Shown here: positions 20,494 through 30,084 of the stretch, piece after piece | How positions within the stretch are numbered: position 1 is the stretch's first letter | How the letters are laid out: the number at the start of each line of letters is the position of its first letter | NCBI RefSeq assembly: GCF_900108175.1 | Contig: NZ_FNVO01000005.1 | Coordinates: 310,001 to 374,000, forward strand | Direction of reading: 5' to 3' | Length of the DNA: 64,000 nt | Origin: Thermomonospora echinospora | Lineage (GTDB): Bacteria; Actinomycetota; Actinomycetes; Streptosporangiales; Streptosporangiaceae | Notes under the pieces: generated by a model | Databases searched by the model: none | What the model was told of the DNA's origin: nothing | Seen by the model: the letters and a program-made list of their open reading frames with translations, nothing else | Made by a program: the position numbers and the translations under genes

Positions 20494-21395
20494 ACCTTCT
20501 CCCTGACCCCCGCGAACAGGTCGTCCTCGGGCAGTTCGGTGTCCACCAGGGACCTCGCCAAATGGTAGTCCTCGGTCGGCCATGCCCTGCGCTGCAGGTC
20601 CAGCGGGCACATGAACCAAAAGCCGTTCGGGTCGATCTGGGTCGCGTGCGCCAGCAGCGCCTTGTCCCGGGTCTCGAAGTGGTCGGCGCACGGCACCCGG
20701 GTGGTGACCGCCCACGGGGCGGGGCCGTCGTCGAACCGCTTGAGCCAGTCGCCGTACGGGGACTCCAGACCGGCCTCCTCCATCGCCGCGTGCAGCGCCA
20801 CCAGCCGGTCCTTGTGGAACGTCATGTGGTAGTAGAGCTTGAGCGGCTGCCAGGGCTCGCCGGTGCCGGGGTAGCGGTCCGGGTCCCCGGCGGCTTCGAA
20901 CGCCTCCACCGACACCTCGTGGCACTTGACGTGGTCGGGGTGGGGGTAGCCGCCCTTCTCGTCATAGGTGAGGATCACGTGCGGGCGGAACGCCCGTACC
21001 GCGCGGACGAGGGGCTCGGCCGCCACCTCCAGCGGCTGCAGGGCGAAGCAGCCCTCCGGCAGCGGGGGCGGCGGGTCGCCCTCGGGAAAGCCGGAGTCCA
21101 CGAAGCCCAGCCACTCCTGCCGGACACCCAGGATCTCGCGGGCCCGCGCCATCTCCTGCTCGCGGACGGCGCCGATGTTCGCCTTGATCTCCGGCTTGTC
21201 CATGGCCGGGTTGAGGATGTCGCCGCGCTCACCGCCGGTGCAGGTGACCACCATCACCTCGGCGCCGTCCGCGACGTAGCGGGCCATGGTGGCCGCGCCC
21301 TTGCTGGACTCGTCGTCGGGGTGCGCGTGGACGGCCATCAGCCGCAGCGGGCCGTCATCGCACGAGGTCGTACCGGTCGGTACTTCGGACACCAC
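20484..21395 (-). CDS. mca: Mycothiol S-conjugate amidase
   Basis: A 303-residue zinc amidase that cleaves mycothiol S-conjugates, releasing mercapturic acids for export, the actinobacterial counterpart of glutathione detoxification. The zinc motif AHPDDE is at residues 24-29 and the third ligand lies in PHPDHVKCH. TCTGGERGDILN and VDSGFPEGDP distinguish Mca from the deacetylase MshB. GTG at 21395 is used because LRLMAVHAHPDD begins at normal distance from it and AGGGAG is upstream. It is divergent from the DUF4307 gene. Confidence 0.96.
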   Translation of the reverse strand: MVSEVPTGTTSCDDGPLRLMAVHAHPDDESSKGAATMARYVADGAEVMVVTCTGGERGDILNPAMDKPEIKANIGAVREQEMARAREILGVRQEWLGFVDSGFPEGDPPPPLPEGCFALQPLEVAAEPLVRAVRAFRPHVILTYDEKGGYPHPDHVKCHEVSVEAFEAAGDPDRYPGTGEPWQPLKLYYHMTFHKDRLVALHAAMEEAGLESPYGDWLKRFDDGPAPWAVTTRVPCADHFETRDKALLAHATQIDPNGFWFMCPLDLQRRAWPTEDYHLARSLVDTELPEDDLFAGVREKVCL

Positions 21396-21513
21396 AGCGT
21401 CTCCCTGTCAACCGTTCAGCAGCGCCCGCGCCGACCCCCCAGTACGGGGCACCCGCCGCGGCAGACGACAATTGTCCCTGACAACATCGATCGTCCGCAC
21501 GGAGATTCCCGCC

Positions 21514-21900
21514 ATGAGCACCAGCGTCAGCCAGGCCCCGGACCGCCGACCGCGGCGCGGCGGCCGGCTCGGTTACGTGATCATCGGCCTGGTGGTGGCG
21601 GTCTGCGCGGTGGGCTGGGCCGTCATCATGGCCAACGCGGGCCGGACCCCGGGCATCAGCCAGCAGACGATCACCTACCGGATCCTCGACGACTCCCGGG
21701 TCGAGGTCCGCTGGCAGGTCGCCAAGCCGTCCGGCAAGCGCGTGCGGTGCCTGGTGGACGCGGTGGACGTCAACTTCGCCCCGGTGGCCGAGCGCGAGGT
21801 CATCGTGCCGGCCGGCCAGTCCACGCTGAAACGCACCGATCTGCTGCAGACCACCCGGCGCGCCACCGCCGCCCGGGTCAAGGAGTGCCGCACCATGTGA
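21514..21900 (+). CDS. DUF4307 membrane protein
   Basis: A 128-residue protein with one N-terminal transmembrane helix (GYVIIGLVVAVCAVGWAVIMA) and a beta-rich outer domain containing ITYRILDDSRVEVRWQV and a late Cys in KECRTM. It matches the DUF4307 family, found almost always between mca and greA in actinobacteria. Function unknown. ATG at 21514 has a GGAG nearby. greA follows 138 bp downstream on the same strand. Confidence 0.9.
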   Translation: MSTSVSQAPDRRPRRGGRLGYVIIGLVVAVCAVGWAVIMANAGRTPGISQQTITYRILDDSRVEVRWQVAKPSGKRVRCLVDAVDVNFAPVAEREVIVPAGQSTLKRTDLLQTTRRATAARVKECRTM

Positions 21901-22038
21901 CGGTCTGACGGATTGCGGGTGAACGCAGAGGGGAACCTTTACTCTCACATACCAGATAGGCTTGAGGTTTCGCCCGGCCCGCAGGTCGGCCCGCCGGAGG
22001 CGGGCCGAGGATCGATACGTGTGGACAGAGGAGTATCC

Positions 22039-22539
22039 GTGACCGAGACCCGTGCTGACAACGTCAACTGGCTCACCCAGGAGGCGTACGACCGGCTCAA
22101 GGCTGAGCTGGAGCATCTGTCGGGCCCGGGCCGCATCGAGATCGCGCAGAAGATCGAGGCGGCACGGGAGGAGGGCGACCTGCGCGAGAACGGCGGCTAC
22201 CACGCGGCCAAGGAGGAGCAGGGCAAGATCGAGGGCCGGATTCTCCAGATCCAGCACATCCTGGAGAACTCCCAGGTCGGCGAGGCCCCCCGCACCGACG
22301 GCGTGGTCGGCCCCGGCATGACGGTCACGGTCGCCTTCGAGGGCGACGACGAGGAGGTCACCTTCCTGCTGGCCTCCCGCGAGGAGAGCGGCGCCCCCAT
22401 CGACGTCTACTCCCCCAAGTCCCCGCTGGGCGCCGCCATCAACGGCAAGAAGGTCGGCGAGAAGGCCACCTACACGCTGCCCAACGGCCGCAGCATGACC
22501 GTGGAGATCATCGACGCCACGGCCTACGCGGGCGCCTGA
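22039..22539 (+). CDS. greA: Transcription elongation factor GreA
   Basis: A 166-residue factor that enters the RNA polymerase secondary channel and stimulates cleavage of backtracked RNA. The N-terminal coiled coil (LTQEAYDRLKAELEHL to HAAKEEQGKIEGRI) carries the acidic tip EEGDLREN, and the C-terminal FKBP-like domain ends with GEKATYTLPNGRSM. GTG at 22039 follows GAGGAG. Its last 16 bp overlap the convergent regulator gene, and a strong hairpin lies just beyond the stop. Confidence 0.97.
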   Translation: MTETRADNVNWLTQEAYDRLKAELEHLSGPGRIEIAQKIEAAREEGDLRENGGYHAAKEEQGKIEGRILQIQHILENSQVGEAPRTDGVVGPGMTVTVAFEGDDEEVTFLLASREESGAPIDVYSPKSPLGAAINGKKVGEKATYTLPNGRSMTVEIIDATAYAGA

Positions 22540-23159
22540 GGCGACCCGACCGATCCACTCCGGGCATCCCTGACGACCCGCCGGCGCACCTCACCGGCGG
22601 GTCGTCCGGCATGTTCCGGCCTTTCGCCGCCGCCCCGGCCGTCCCGGCCGCCCCCACTGCCGCCCTGGCCACCCCCGCCGTCCCCGCCGTCCGTGCCGGA
22701 CACCGCCCGTACCAGGGGGAGGGTGCGGAACGGGATCTGGGTGGCCAGAGAGATCACCGAGGACGCGCGCTCCACCCCGGAGACCGCGACCACCAGGTCG
22801 ATCACCCGCTGCAGGTCGGCGTTGCTGCGGGCCACGATGCGGCACAGCATGTCGCCGGCCCCGGTGATGGTGTGCGCCTCGATGACCTCCGGGATGGCGG
22901 CCAGCCGCTCGGCCACCGGGTCGTGCCCGCCCGGCTGCCGGATCTGCAGGGTGACGAACGCGGTCACCCCGTAGCCCAGCGCCCCCGGATCGACCTGCGG
23001 GCCGTAGCCGCGGATCACCCCGTCGCGCGCCAGCCGGTCCAGCCGCGCCTGCACGGTGCCGCGGGCCACCCCCAGCCGCCGGGACGCCTCCAGCACCCCG
23101 ATGCGGGGCTCGGCGGTGAACAGCTCGATCACCCGCCCGTCCAGTTCATCGATCGGCAA
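22524..23159 (-). CDS. Lrp/AsnC-family transcriptional regulator with Gly-rich tail
   Basis: Residues 1-55 form the winged-helix DNA-binding domain (IDELDGRVIELF, then RLGVARGTVQARLDRL) and 60-145 the RAM effector domain (GAGDMLCRIVARS). A Gly/Arg-rich tail of about 60 residues follows (from TDGGDGGGGQ to SPQAPA), not usual for the family, which stops near 150. The tail is translated through a GC-rich hairpin and runs into the end of greA on the opposite strand. TTG at 23159 follows GGGAG. It is divergent from hpd, so it probably controls tyrosine/phenylalanine breakdown and its own gene through the TGTACA boxes between them. Confidence 0.88.
   Translation of the reverse strand: MPIDELDGRVIELFTAEPRIGVLEASRRLGVARGTVQARLDRLARDGVIRGYGPQVDPGALGYGVTAFVTLQIRQPGGHDPVAERLAAIPEVIEAHTITGAGDMLCRIVARSNADLQRVIDLVVAVSGVERASSVISLATQIPFRTLPLVRAVSGTDGGDGGGGQGGSGGGRDGRGGGERPEHAGRPAGEVRRRVVRDARSGSVGSPQAPA
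22572..22606. terminator. Bidirectional 13-bp hairpin between greA and the regulator
   Basis: GACGACCCGCCGG pairs perfectly with CCGGCGGGTCGTC around 9 bases. It serves greA directly; on the other strand it lies inside the regulator's Gly/Arg-rich tail, so it may also shorten that transcript. Confidence 0.7.
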
Positions 23160-23181
23160 CGGGATCTCCCGGGGATGGTCA

Positions 23182-23226
23182 GGCTGTACAGATGTTCCGG
23201 GGCTTTCCGGATCTGGCTGTACAGAT
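23182..23226. promoter_or_regulatory. Two direct GGCTGTACAGAT operator-like boxes
   Basis: Identical 12-bp boxes at 23182-23193 and 23215-23226, each with the palindrome CTGTACAG, are 33 bp apart (about three helical turns) in the divergent gap of the Lrp/AsnC gene and hpd. Placement suggests binding by that regulator; this is inference. Confidence 0.65.
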
Positions 23227-23263
23227 TGCTCAGCTTTTCAAGTCACTCTTGCACACCCTGTAG

Positions 23264-24379
<1,116 letters not shown>

Positions 24380-24383
24380 CCGA

Positions 24384-24416
24384 CCCCCGCTAAAGATCGT
24401 CTCTCTTCCGCGGGGG
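24384..24416 (+). terminator. Large-loop hairpin after hpd
   Basis: CCCCCGC and GCGGGGG pair across a 19-base AT-richer loop starting 5 bases after the stop. Confidence 0.4.
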
Positions 24417-24455
24417 CCGGGGTTAGCCGGGGCCGCGCATGCCCATGTTGACGGT

Positions 24456-25139
24456 ATGACGCAACCGCCGCACGGCCCGTCCCCCGACGAGCAGCCCTGG
24501 AAGCCGCCGCACGAGCAGCCTCATCCGGGATGGCAGCCCGGTCCGTACGGCGGGGGCCGGCAGCCCCCGCCGTACCCGGGCCCCTACGGCGGCCAGCCGC
24601 CCCCGTACGGCGGTTACGGGGGCCTGCCGGGCTACCCGGGAGAGCCGGGCGGTTATGTGGATCCGGCCGCGGGGCTGGCCAGCCGCTGGGCGCGGCTGGC
24701 CGCGGCGATCGTCGACCTGGTCCTGCTGACCATCATCATCGGGCTGGTGACCTTCCCGTTCATCAACTACCGCAGGATCATCGAGACCGGGAACACCGGG
24801 GCCGTCCCGGCCGGCCAGTGGGCCGCCAACTTCGTCAGCGTCGTGATCGCCTTCCTGTACTACTGGCTGCTGACCTACAAGTGGGGCCAGACACTCGGCA
24901 AGAAGCTGCTGGGCATCCAGGTCGTGCGAGCCGCGGACGGCGGTGCGGTCACCCAGGGGCAGGCGGTGGGCCGGTCGGCGTTCTTCACCGTGCTGGGCGG
25001 TCTGTGCGGATGCATCGGCTTCATCGACGTGCTGTGGCTGCTGTGGGATCCGCGCAGGCAGGCGCTGCACGACAAGGTCGCCCAGACGGTGGTGCGCAAG
25101 GTCCCACCGGGCGGCCCGGACCCCTACGCCGGGCGCTGA
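24456..25139 (+). CDS. RDD-family membrane protein
   Basis: A 227-residue protein with a disordered Pro/Gly/Tyr-rich first 65 residues (repeats around PPPYGGYGG) and an RDD domain with three hydrophobic segments: LAAAIVDLVLLTIIIGLVTF, FVSVVIAFLYYWLLT and the amphipathic LGGLCGCIGFIDVLWLLW. The motifs WGQTLGKKLLGIQVVR and DPRRQALHDKVAQTVV are typical. RDD proteins are poorly characterised and sometimes linked to transport. There is no clear ribosome site. Likely monocistronic. Confidence 0.88.
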   Translation: MTQPPHGPSPDEQPWKPPHEQPHPGWQPGPYGGGRQPPPYPGPYGGQPPPYGGYGGLPGYPGEPGGYVDPAAGLASRWARLAAAIVDLVLLTIIIGLVTFPFINYRRIIETGNTGAVPAGQWAANFVSVVIAFLYYWLLTYKWGQTLGKKLLGIQVVRAADGGAVTQGQAVGRSAFFTVLGGLCGCIGFIDVLWLLWDPRRQALHDKVAQTVVRKVPPGGPDPYAGR

Positions 25140-25212
25140 CACCGGCCCCGGCGCCGTCGGCCGGTGGTGGCCGGGATGTCGCGTGACGATCCGAGCCGCC
25201 GGTTCGTCCGTC

Positions 25213-25218
25213 TAGGCT
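25213..25218 (+). promoter_or_regulatory. Candidate -10 box (TAGGCT) of the first M1 gene
   Basis: TAGGCT ends 6 bases before the GTG at 25225 and 9 before the ATG at 25228; there is no ribosome site, so the mRNA is probably leaderless. No good -35 box is visible. Confidence 0.45.
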
Positions 25219-25224
25219 GTGCAC

Positions 25225-26772
25225 GTGATGACGGCCGGAAGACCCCGCCTTGCCCTCCCGTTCGCCCCCCGTCCTGTAGTGCGCGGGGCCATGGCGCTCA
25301 CCCTGGCGGCCTCGCTGACGGCATGCCAGGTGTCCTTCCGCAGCGACGGCTCCCAGCCGTCCGAATCCGTCCCCGCCCCGACGGCCGCCGGACCGAACGT
25401 GCCGGGCGGGCTGGACAGCGCCGGCGACGACTACGTGCCCGGGGACGGCAACGGCGGTTACGACGTCCAGCACTACAAGCTCGACCTGGACATCCGGCCC
25501 GGCCAGTCGCCCGAGCTCAGCGCCACCGCCGACATCACCGCCAAGGCGACCCAGCGGCTCAGCCGGTTCAACCTCGACCTGACCGGGCTGAACGTCGCCG
25601 AGGTGAAGGTGAACGGCGGCGCGGCCCGGCACGAGCGGCAGGGCAGCGAGCTGGTCGTCTCCCCGCCGCAGGCGCTGGCCAAGGACGCCGACTTCACCGT
25701 GACGGTGCGCTACTCCGGGACGCCGCGCCCGGTCTCCAAGCCGCCGCTGGGCATCTACGGGTGGGTGCGCACCTCCGACGGGGTGTTCGTGGCCTGCCAG
25801 CCCAGCGGCGCGCACACCTGGTTCCCGAGCAACGACCACCCCAGCGACAAGGCCACCTTCGAGTTCCGGGTGACCGTGCCGCAGGGGCTGACCGCCATCG
25901 CCAACGGCGAGCCGGACGGCGCCCTGCCCAGCGGGTCGCCCAGCCCCGGCCCCAGCACCGGGCAGACCGGCGGAGCCGGTGTCGTCCCGGTGGCCCACCG
26001 GGCGGCCGCCCCGGTCACCTGGCGGGTCAAGGAGCCGATGGCGCCCTACCTGGCGACGGTGACCGTGGGACGGTTCGACGTGCGCACCGGCAAGTCGCCC
26101 GGCGGCATCCCGGTCATCACCGCCGTCGACCCGGCCGTGGTCAACACCGACGTGGCCGAGTTCCACGCCAAGAACGCGGAGATCACCGACGCGTTCGTGA
26201 AGATGTTCGGCCCCTACCCGTTCTCCTCCACCGGCGGGCTGGTCGACAATGCGGACGTGGGGTTCGCGCTGGAGACGCAGACCCGCCCGGTGTACGGGTC
26301 GTTCGGCGCGGACGAGGGGATCGTCGCCCACGAGCTCGCGCACATGTGGTTCGGCGACAGCGTCAGCGTCACCCGGTGGAAGGACATCTGGCTGAACGAG
26401 GGCTTCGCCACCTACGCCGAGTGGATCTGGTCCGAGCGGGTCACCGGGAAGTCCCCGCAGCAGCAGTTCGACGAGCTGTACCGGCAGGCCGACAACCCGA
26501 GCCTGTGGAAGGTCGCCACCGGCGACCCCGGCCGGGACGAGATGTTCAGCTCCGACGCCGTCTACAACCGGGGCGCGATGACACTGCACGCGTTGCGCAA
26601 GAAGGTCGGGGACGACACGTTCTTCAAGATCCTCAAGACCTGGACCGACAGGTACCGGCACGCCAACGCCACCACGCCGCAGTTCATCGAGGTGGCCGAG
26701 CAGGTCTCCGGGCAGCAGCTGGACTCCTTCTTCCAGGCGTGGCTGTACCAGCGCAGCCGCCCTGCCCTGTAA
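25225..26772 (+). CDS. M1-family metallopeptidase, lipoprotein (first of three)
   Basis: About 515 residues. A signal peptide ends in a lipobox LTAC, so the protein is likely lipid-anchored outside. The catalytic core has HELAHMWFGD and, 18 residues after the second His, the zinc-ligand Glu in WLNEGFATY. The exopeptidase loop (GAMEN in classic aminopeptidases) reads GFALETQTRP. The long C-terminal helical domain of larger M1 enzymes is absent, giving the short bacterial form. An insertion of Gly/Ser/Pro (SGSPSPGPS) interrupts the N-terminal beta domain. GTG 25225 or ATG 25228 fits the promoter; GTG 25219 is also in frame. Paralogues follow at 26869 and 28595. Confidence 0.92.
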   Translation: MMTAGRPRLALPFAPRPVVRGAMALTLAASLTACQVSFRSDGSQPSESVPAPTAAGPNVPGGLDSAGDDYVPGDGNGGYDVQHYKLDLDIRPGQSPELSATADITAKATQRLSRFNLDLTGLNVAEVKVNGGAARHERQGSELVVSPPQALAKDADFTVTVRYSGTPRPVSKPPLGIYGWVRTSDGVFVACQPSGAHTWFPSNDHPSDKATFEFRVTVPQGLTAIANGEPDGALPSGSPSPGPSTGQTGGAGVVPVAHRAAAPVTWRVKEPMAPYLATVTVGRFDVRTGKSPGGIPVITAVDPAVVNTDVAEFHAKNAEITDAFVKMFGPYPFSSTGGLVDNADVGFALETQTRPVYGSFGADEGIVAHELAHMWFGDSVSVTRWKDIWLNEGFATYAEWIWSERVTGKSPQQQFDELYRQADNPSLWKVATGDPGRDEMFSSDAVYNRGAMTLHALRKKVGDDTFFKILKTWTDRYRHANATTPQFIEVAEQVSGQQLDSFFQAWLYQRSRPAL

Positions 26773-26788
26773 AGGCCGGACAGGCGAC

Positions 26789-26811
26789 CCCGCCGTCGGG
26801 TGAACGGCGGG
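26789..26811 (+). terminator. Terminator hairpin after the first M1 gene
   Basis: CCCGCCGT / ACGGCGGG, 8 bp, loop of 7, starting 16 bases after the stop. Confidence 0.6.
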
Positions 26812-26826
26812 CAAAGGACCGCCTAA

Positions 26827-26841
26827 GTTACGGAGAGTAAC
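26827..26841. promoter_or_regulatory. GTTAC-N5-GTAAC inverted repeat before the second M1 gene
   Basis: A perfect 5-bp inverted repeat about 27 bp upstream of the coding start, within an AT-richer patch that should contain the promoter. An operator role is possible. Confidence 0.35.
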
Positions 26842-26868
26842 GAGCGGTGACGGTTCGGCGTCAGCAGG

Positions 26869-28488
26869 GTGGGCAGGGTGAACGCCCACGTCCCGCTCGG
26901 CAGAGTGCCCCTGCCCCTCAAGATCACCAGCATGGTGGCCGCCGCCACGGCCCTCGCGCTGTCGGCCTCCGGCGGTAACGCCGCCACCACCTCGGCCGGT
27001 CAGCAGACCGGCCACGGGCCGGCGGCCGGACCGCCGCCACGGCCATGCCCCGTGTCCGGGCCGTCCCCGCAGCCCCGCAGGACCGGATCCGCCGGGACCG
27101 GCTGCTCGCCCGCCCAGGGGCGGATCGTGGCCAACCCCGCTCCCCGGCCCATCCGGCCGGCGCTCCCCCTGTCGCCCGCCGCCCCACGGGGAAAACGGGG
27201 CGCGACCGGGCTGGGCGACCCCTACTACCCGGCGGCCGGCAACGGCGGCTACGACGCCCTCGACTACGACGTCGCCCTCGACTACAAGCGCAGCCGGCGC
27301 ATCGAGGCCACCGTGACCATGACCGCAAAGGCCACCCAGGACCTCAGCGGCTTCTCCCTCGACTTCCGCGGCCCCAAGGTCAAGGACGTCCTGGTCAACG
27401 GCCGCGGCGCCGCGTTCTCCCGCAAGGGACAGGAACTGATGATCACCCCGGCGGCGGGGCTGCCGACGGGCCGGACGTTCACCACGCAGGTCCGCTACGC
27501 CGGCAGCCCCGGCCCGCTGACCAACGACCGGCTCGGCACGTACGGCTGGATCCCGACGCGGGAGGGCGTCATCACGGTCTCCGAACCGGACGGGACGCCC
27601 TCGTGGATGCCGGTCAACGACCATCCGCTGGACAAGGCCACCTACACCTTCCGGGTGACCGTCCCCAACGGGATGCAGGTCATCGCCAACGGCGCGCCGT
27701 CCACCCCCGTGCACGAGGCGGACACCACCACCCACACCTGGTCGGTGCGGTCGCCCATGGCCAGCTATCTGGTCATGGTGGCGATCGGCGAGTTCAAGGA
27801 GCTGCACGGCAGGGCCGGCGACATCCCGGTCATCACCGCCGTCGACCCCCAGTACCAGAGCCACGCCGCCAAACTGCACCGCAACACCATCACGGTGACG
27901 AAGTGGCTGACCGAGAAGTTCGGCCCCTACCCGTTCGCCACCTCCGGCGGTCTCATCGACGACCAACGGCTGGGATACGCGCTGGAGACCCAGGAACGCC
28001 CGGTGTACGCGGGGTTCGTCCCCTCGATGAACTTCGTCGTCCACGAACTGGCCCACCAGTGGTTCGGCAACAGCGTCAGCATCCGGCGGTGGTCGGACAT
28101 CTGGCTCAACGAGGGCCTGTCCACCTACGCCGAATGGCTGTGGCAGGAGGACCGCCGCCGGGGGAACACCGCGCAGAAGATCTTCCGCCGCTACTACCGG
28201 CAGCCGGCCGACTCGGTCGTCTTCAGGCCGCCGCCGGGACGGCCGGGGCGTCGCGACCTGTTCGGCTACTCCGTCTACATCCGCGGCGCGATGACCGTCC
28301 ACGCGCTGCGCCGGCGGATCGGCGACGAGGCGTTCTTCCGCACCCTGCGGGCCTGGAACGAGCGGTACCGGTACGGCAACGCCCAGACCGACGACTTCGT
28401 CGCGCTGGCCGAGAAGGAGTCCGGCAAGCGGCTCGACCGGCTGTTCCGGGTCTGGCTCTACACCAAGGGCAAGCCCGTGAACTGGTGA
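26869..28488 (+). CDS. M1-family metallopeptidase, exported (second of three)
   Basis: A 539-residue paralogue. A hydrophobic N-terminal segment (LKITSMVAAATALALSASG) is a signal or anchor; it is followed by an unusual Pro-rich linker of about 90 residues with two cysteines (RPCPVSG, GCSPAQG). The catalytic core has HELAHQWFGN and WLNEGLSTY, and the exopeptidase loop reads GYALETQERP. The zinc ligands are complete. Starts at GTG 26869 or GTG 26878 cannot be separated; neither has a clean ribosome site. It shares the GNGGYDALDYDV-type start of the mature core with both neighbours, which supports tandem duplication. Confidence 0.9.
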   Translation: MGRVNAHVPLGRVPLPLKITSMVAAATALALSASGGNAATTSAGQQTGHGPAAGPPPRPCPVSGPSPQPRRTGSAGTGCSPAQGRIVANPAPRPIRPALPLSPAAPRGKRGATGLGDPYYPAAGNGGYDALDYDVALDYKRSRRIEATVTMTAKATQDLSGFSLDFRGPKVKDVLVNGRGAAFSRKGQELMITPAAGLPTGRTFTTQVRYAGSPGPLTNDRLGTYGWIPTREGVITVSEPDGTPSWMPVNDHPLDKATYTFRVTVPNGMQVIANGAPSTPVHEADTTTHTWSVRSPMASYLVMVAIGEFKELHGRAGDIPVITAVDPQYQSHAAKLHRNTITVTKWLTEKFGPYPFATSGGLIDDQRLGYALETQERPVYAGFVPSMNFVVHELAHQWFGNSVSIRRWSDIWLNEGLSTYAEWLWQEDRRRGNTAQKIFRRYYRQPADSVVFRPPPGRPGRRDLFGYSVYIRGAMTVHALRRRIGDEAFFRTLRAWNERYRYGNAQTDDFVALAEKESGKRLDRLFRVWLYTKGKPVNW

Positions 28489-28594
28489 GACCACTGGGGG
28501 CACTGGTCCAATCGAGACCGAATCGCGCTTGTGCCGTCCGTTCCCCGCTGGAAGTTTGGGGATCATGGAGACGTTCAACACTCCGAGGACCCCC

Positions 28595-30019
28595 ATGCGC
28601 ACAGCCCCCCGAGCCCTGGCCACCGTCGCACTGACCGTCGCCGCGGGCCTGGTCGTATCGGCCGTTCCCGCACACGCGGCTCCCCGGTTCACGCCGGGCG
28701 CCCCGGGCGCCGGTGACCCCTACTTCCCCGACATGGGCAACGGCGGCTACGACGTGGCCCACTACGACGTGAGCCTGCGGTACACGCCCGCGAACAAGGG
28801 CATCAAGGCCACCACCCGCGTCCAGGCCAAGGCCACCCAGCACCTGTCGCGCTTCAACCTCGACTTCCTCGGGCCGCTGAAGGTGCACTCGGTCACCGTC
28901 AACGGCAAGGCCGCCGCCTTCCGGCGGACCGGCGCCCAGGAGCTGGTGATCACGCCGAAGCAGGGGCTGCGCAAGGGCAAGCGCTTCACCGTCGCGGTGT
29001 CCTACTCCGGCGTCCCCCAGCGGATCGACGACGAGACGCTGGGCACCTCCGGCTGGGTGGCCACCGACGACGGGGCGGTGGCGCTCAACCAGCCGTTCGG
29101 CACCGCCACCTGGATGCCGGTCAACGACACCCCCAGGGACAAGGCGTCCTACAGCTTCGCGCTCACCGTGCCGAAGGACCTGCAGGCGCTGTCCAACGGC
29201 GACTTCGCCGGCCGCAAGACCTCCGGCGGCCTGACCACCTGGCGGTGGGAGATGCCCAGGCCCATGGCCAGCGAACTCGCCATGGTCGCGATCGGCAGGT
29301 ACAACCTCACCTGGGGCAGGACCCCCAAGGGCGTGCCCAACATCACGGCCATCGACAGCAAGCTCGACACCGCCGTCGACCAGGGCAAGAACTTCCACAA
29401 GCTCACCGCCGACATCACCGACTGGGGCTCGAAGCTCTTCGGGAAGTACCCGTTCGGCTCCACCGGCGGCATCGTGGACGCCATCGGCGTCGGCTACGCG
29501 CTGGAGACCCAGGGCCGCCCGGTCTACGACCGCATCAACCGTCCGGGCGTCAACCCCAGCGCCTCCCTGGTCGCCCACGAGATCGGCCACCAGTGGTTCG
29601 GCAACAGCGTCACCCCCGAGCAGTGGAAGGACATCTGGCTGAACGAGGGCTTCGCCACCTACACCGAGTGGCTGCAGAGCGAGCAGTCCGGTGGCGACAC
29701 CGCCCAGCAGATCTTCGACGAGGTCTACGCCACCCCGGCCGGCGACGCGCTGTGGCAGGTCAAGGTCGCCGACCCGGGCCGCGACGACATCTACGCCCAC
29801 GCCGTCTACGACCGCGGCGCCATGACCCTGCACGCCGTCCGCCAGACCGTCGGTGACAAGAAGTTCTTCCAGCTCCTGAGCACCTGGTACGCCCGCAACC
29901 GCGACGGCAACGTCACCACCGCCGACTTCGTCGCCCACGCCAAGAAGTACGGCGACGCCAAGCGGCTCGACGCCCTCTTCAACAAGTGGATCCACACGAC
30001 CGGCAAGCCGGCCCTGTAA
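28595..30019 (+). CDS. M1-family metallopeptidase, secreted (third of three)
   Basis: A 474-residue paralogue with a classic Sec signal peptide (MRTAPRALATVALTV, cleavage after AHA-A) and no lipobox, so freely secreted. Zinc site: HEIGHQWFGN plus WLNEGFATY; here the second and third residues of the helix are Ile-Gly instead of Leu-Ala. Loop: GYALETQGRP. ATG at 28595 follows GAGGAC; in-frame starts at 28565 and 28529 lack support. A perfect terminator follows the gene. The three proteins share about the same 440-residue core but differ in how they are held at the cell surface. Confidence 0.93.
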   Translation: MRTAPRALATVALTVAAGLVVSAVPAHAAPRFTPGAPGAGDPYFPDMGNGGYDVAHYDVSLRYTPANKGIKATTRVQAKATQHLSRFNLDFLGPLKVHSVTVNGKAAAFRRTGAQELVITPKQGLRKGKRFTVAVSYSGVPQRIDDETLGTSGWVATDDGAVALNQPFGTATWMPVNDTPRDKASYSFALTVPKDLQALSNGDFAGRKTSGGLTTWRWEMPRPMASELAMVAIGRYNLTWGRTPKGVPNITAIDSKLDTAVDQGKNFHKLTADITDWGSKLFGKYPFGSTGGIVDAIGVGYALETQGRPVYDRINRPGVNPSASLVAHEIGHQWFGNSVTPEQWKDIWLNEGFATYTEWLQSEQSGGDTAQQIFDEVYATPAGDALWQVKVADPGRDDIYAHAVYDRGAMTLHAVRQTVGDKKFFQLLSTWYARNRDGNVTTADFVAHAKKYGDAKRLDALFNKWIHTTGKPAL

Positions 30020-30031
30020 CCCCGTCCCACC

Positions 30032-30063
30032 AACGGGCGTGCCCACTGCGGGCACGCCCGTTT
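30032..30063 (+). terminator. Strong terminator after the M1 cluster
   Basis: A 13-bp perfect stem (AACGGGCGTGCCC) with loop ACTGC and a short T-run after it; it also lies at the end of the convergent threonine ammonia-lyase gene. Confidence 0.8.
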
Positions 30064-30084
30064 CTCGTCACCCTGCCGTAGGGC

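Noticed and set aside
25021-28692. A 1223-codon open frame on the minus strand across the M1 genes
   Set aside because: It is antisense to two well-supported metallopeptidases and shows only Gly/Val/His/Arg-rich low-complexity sequence.
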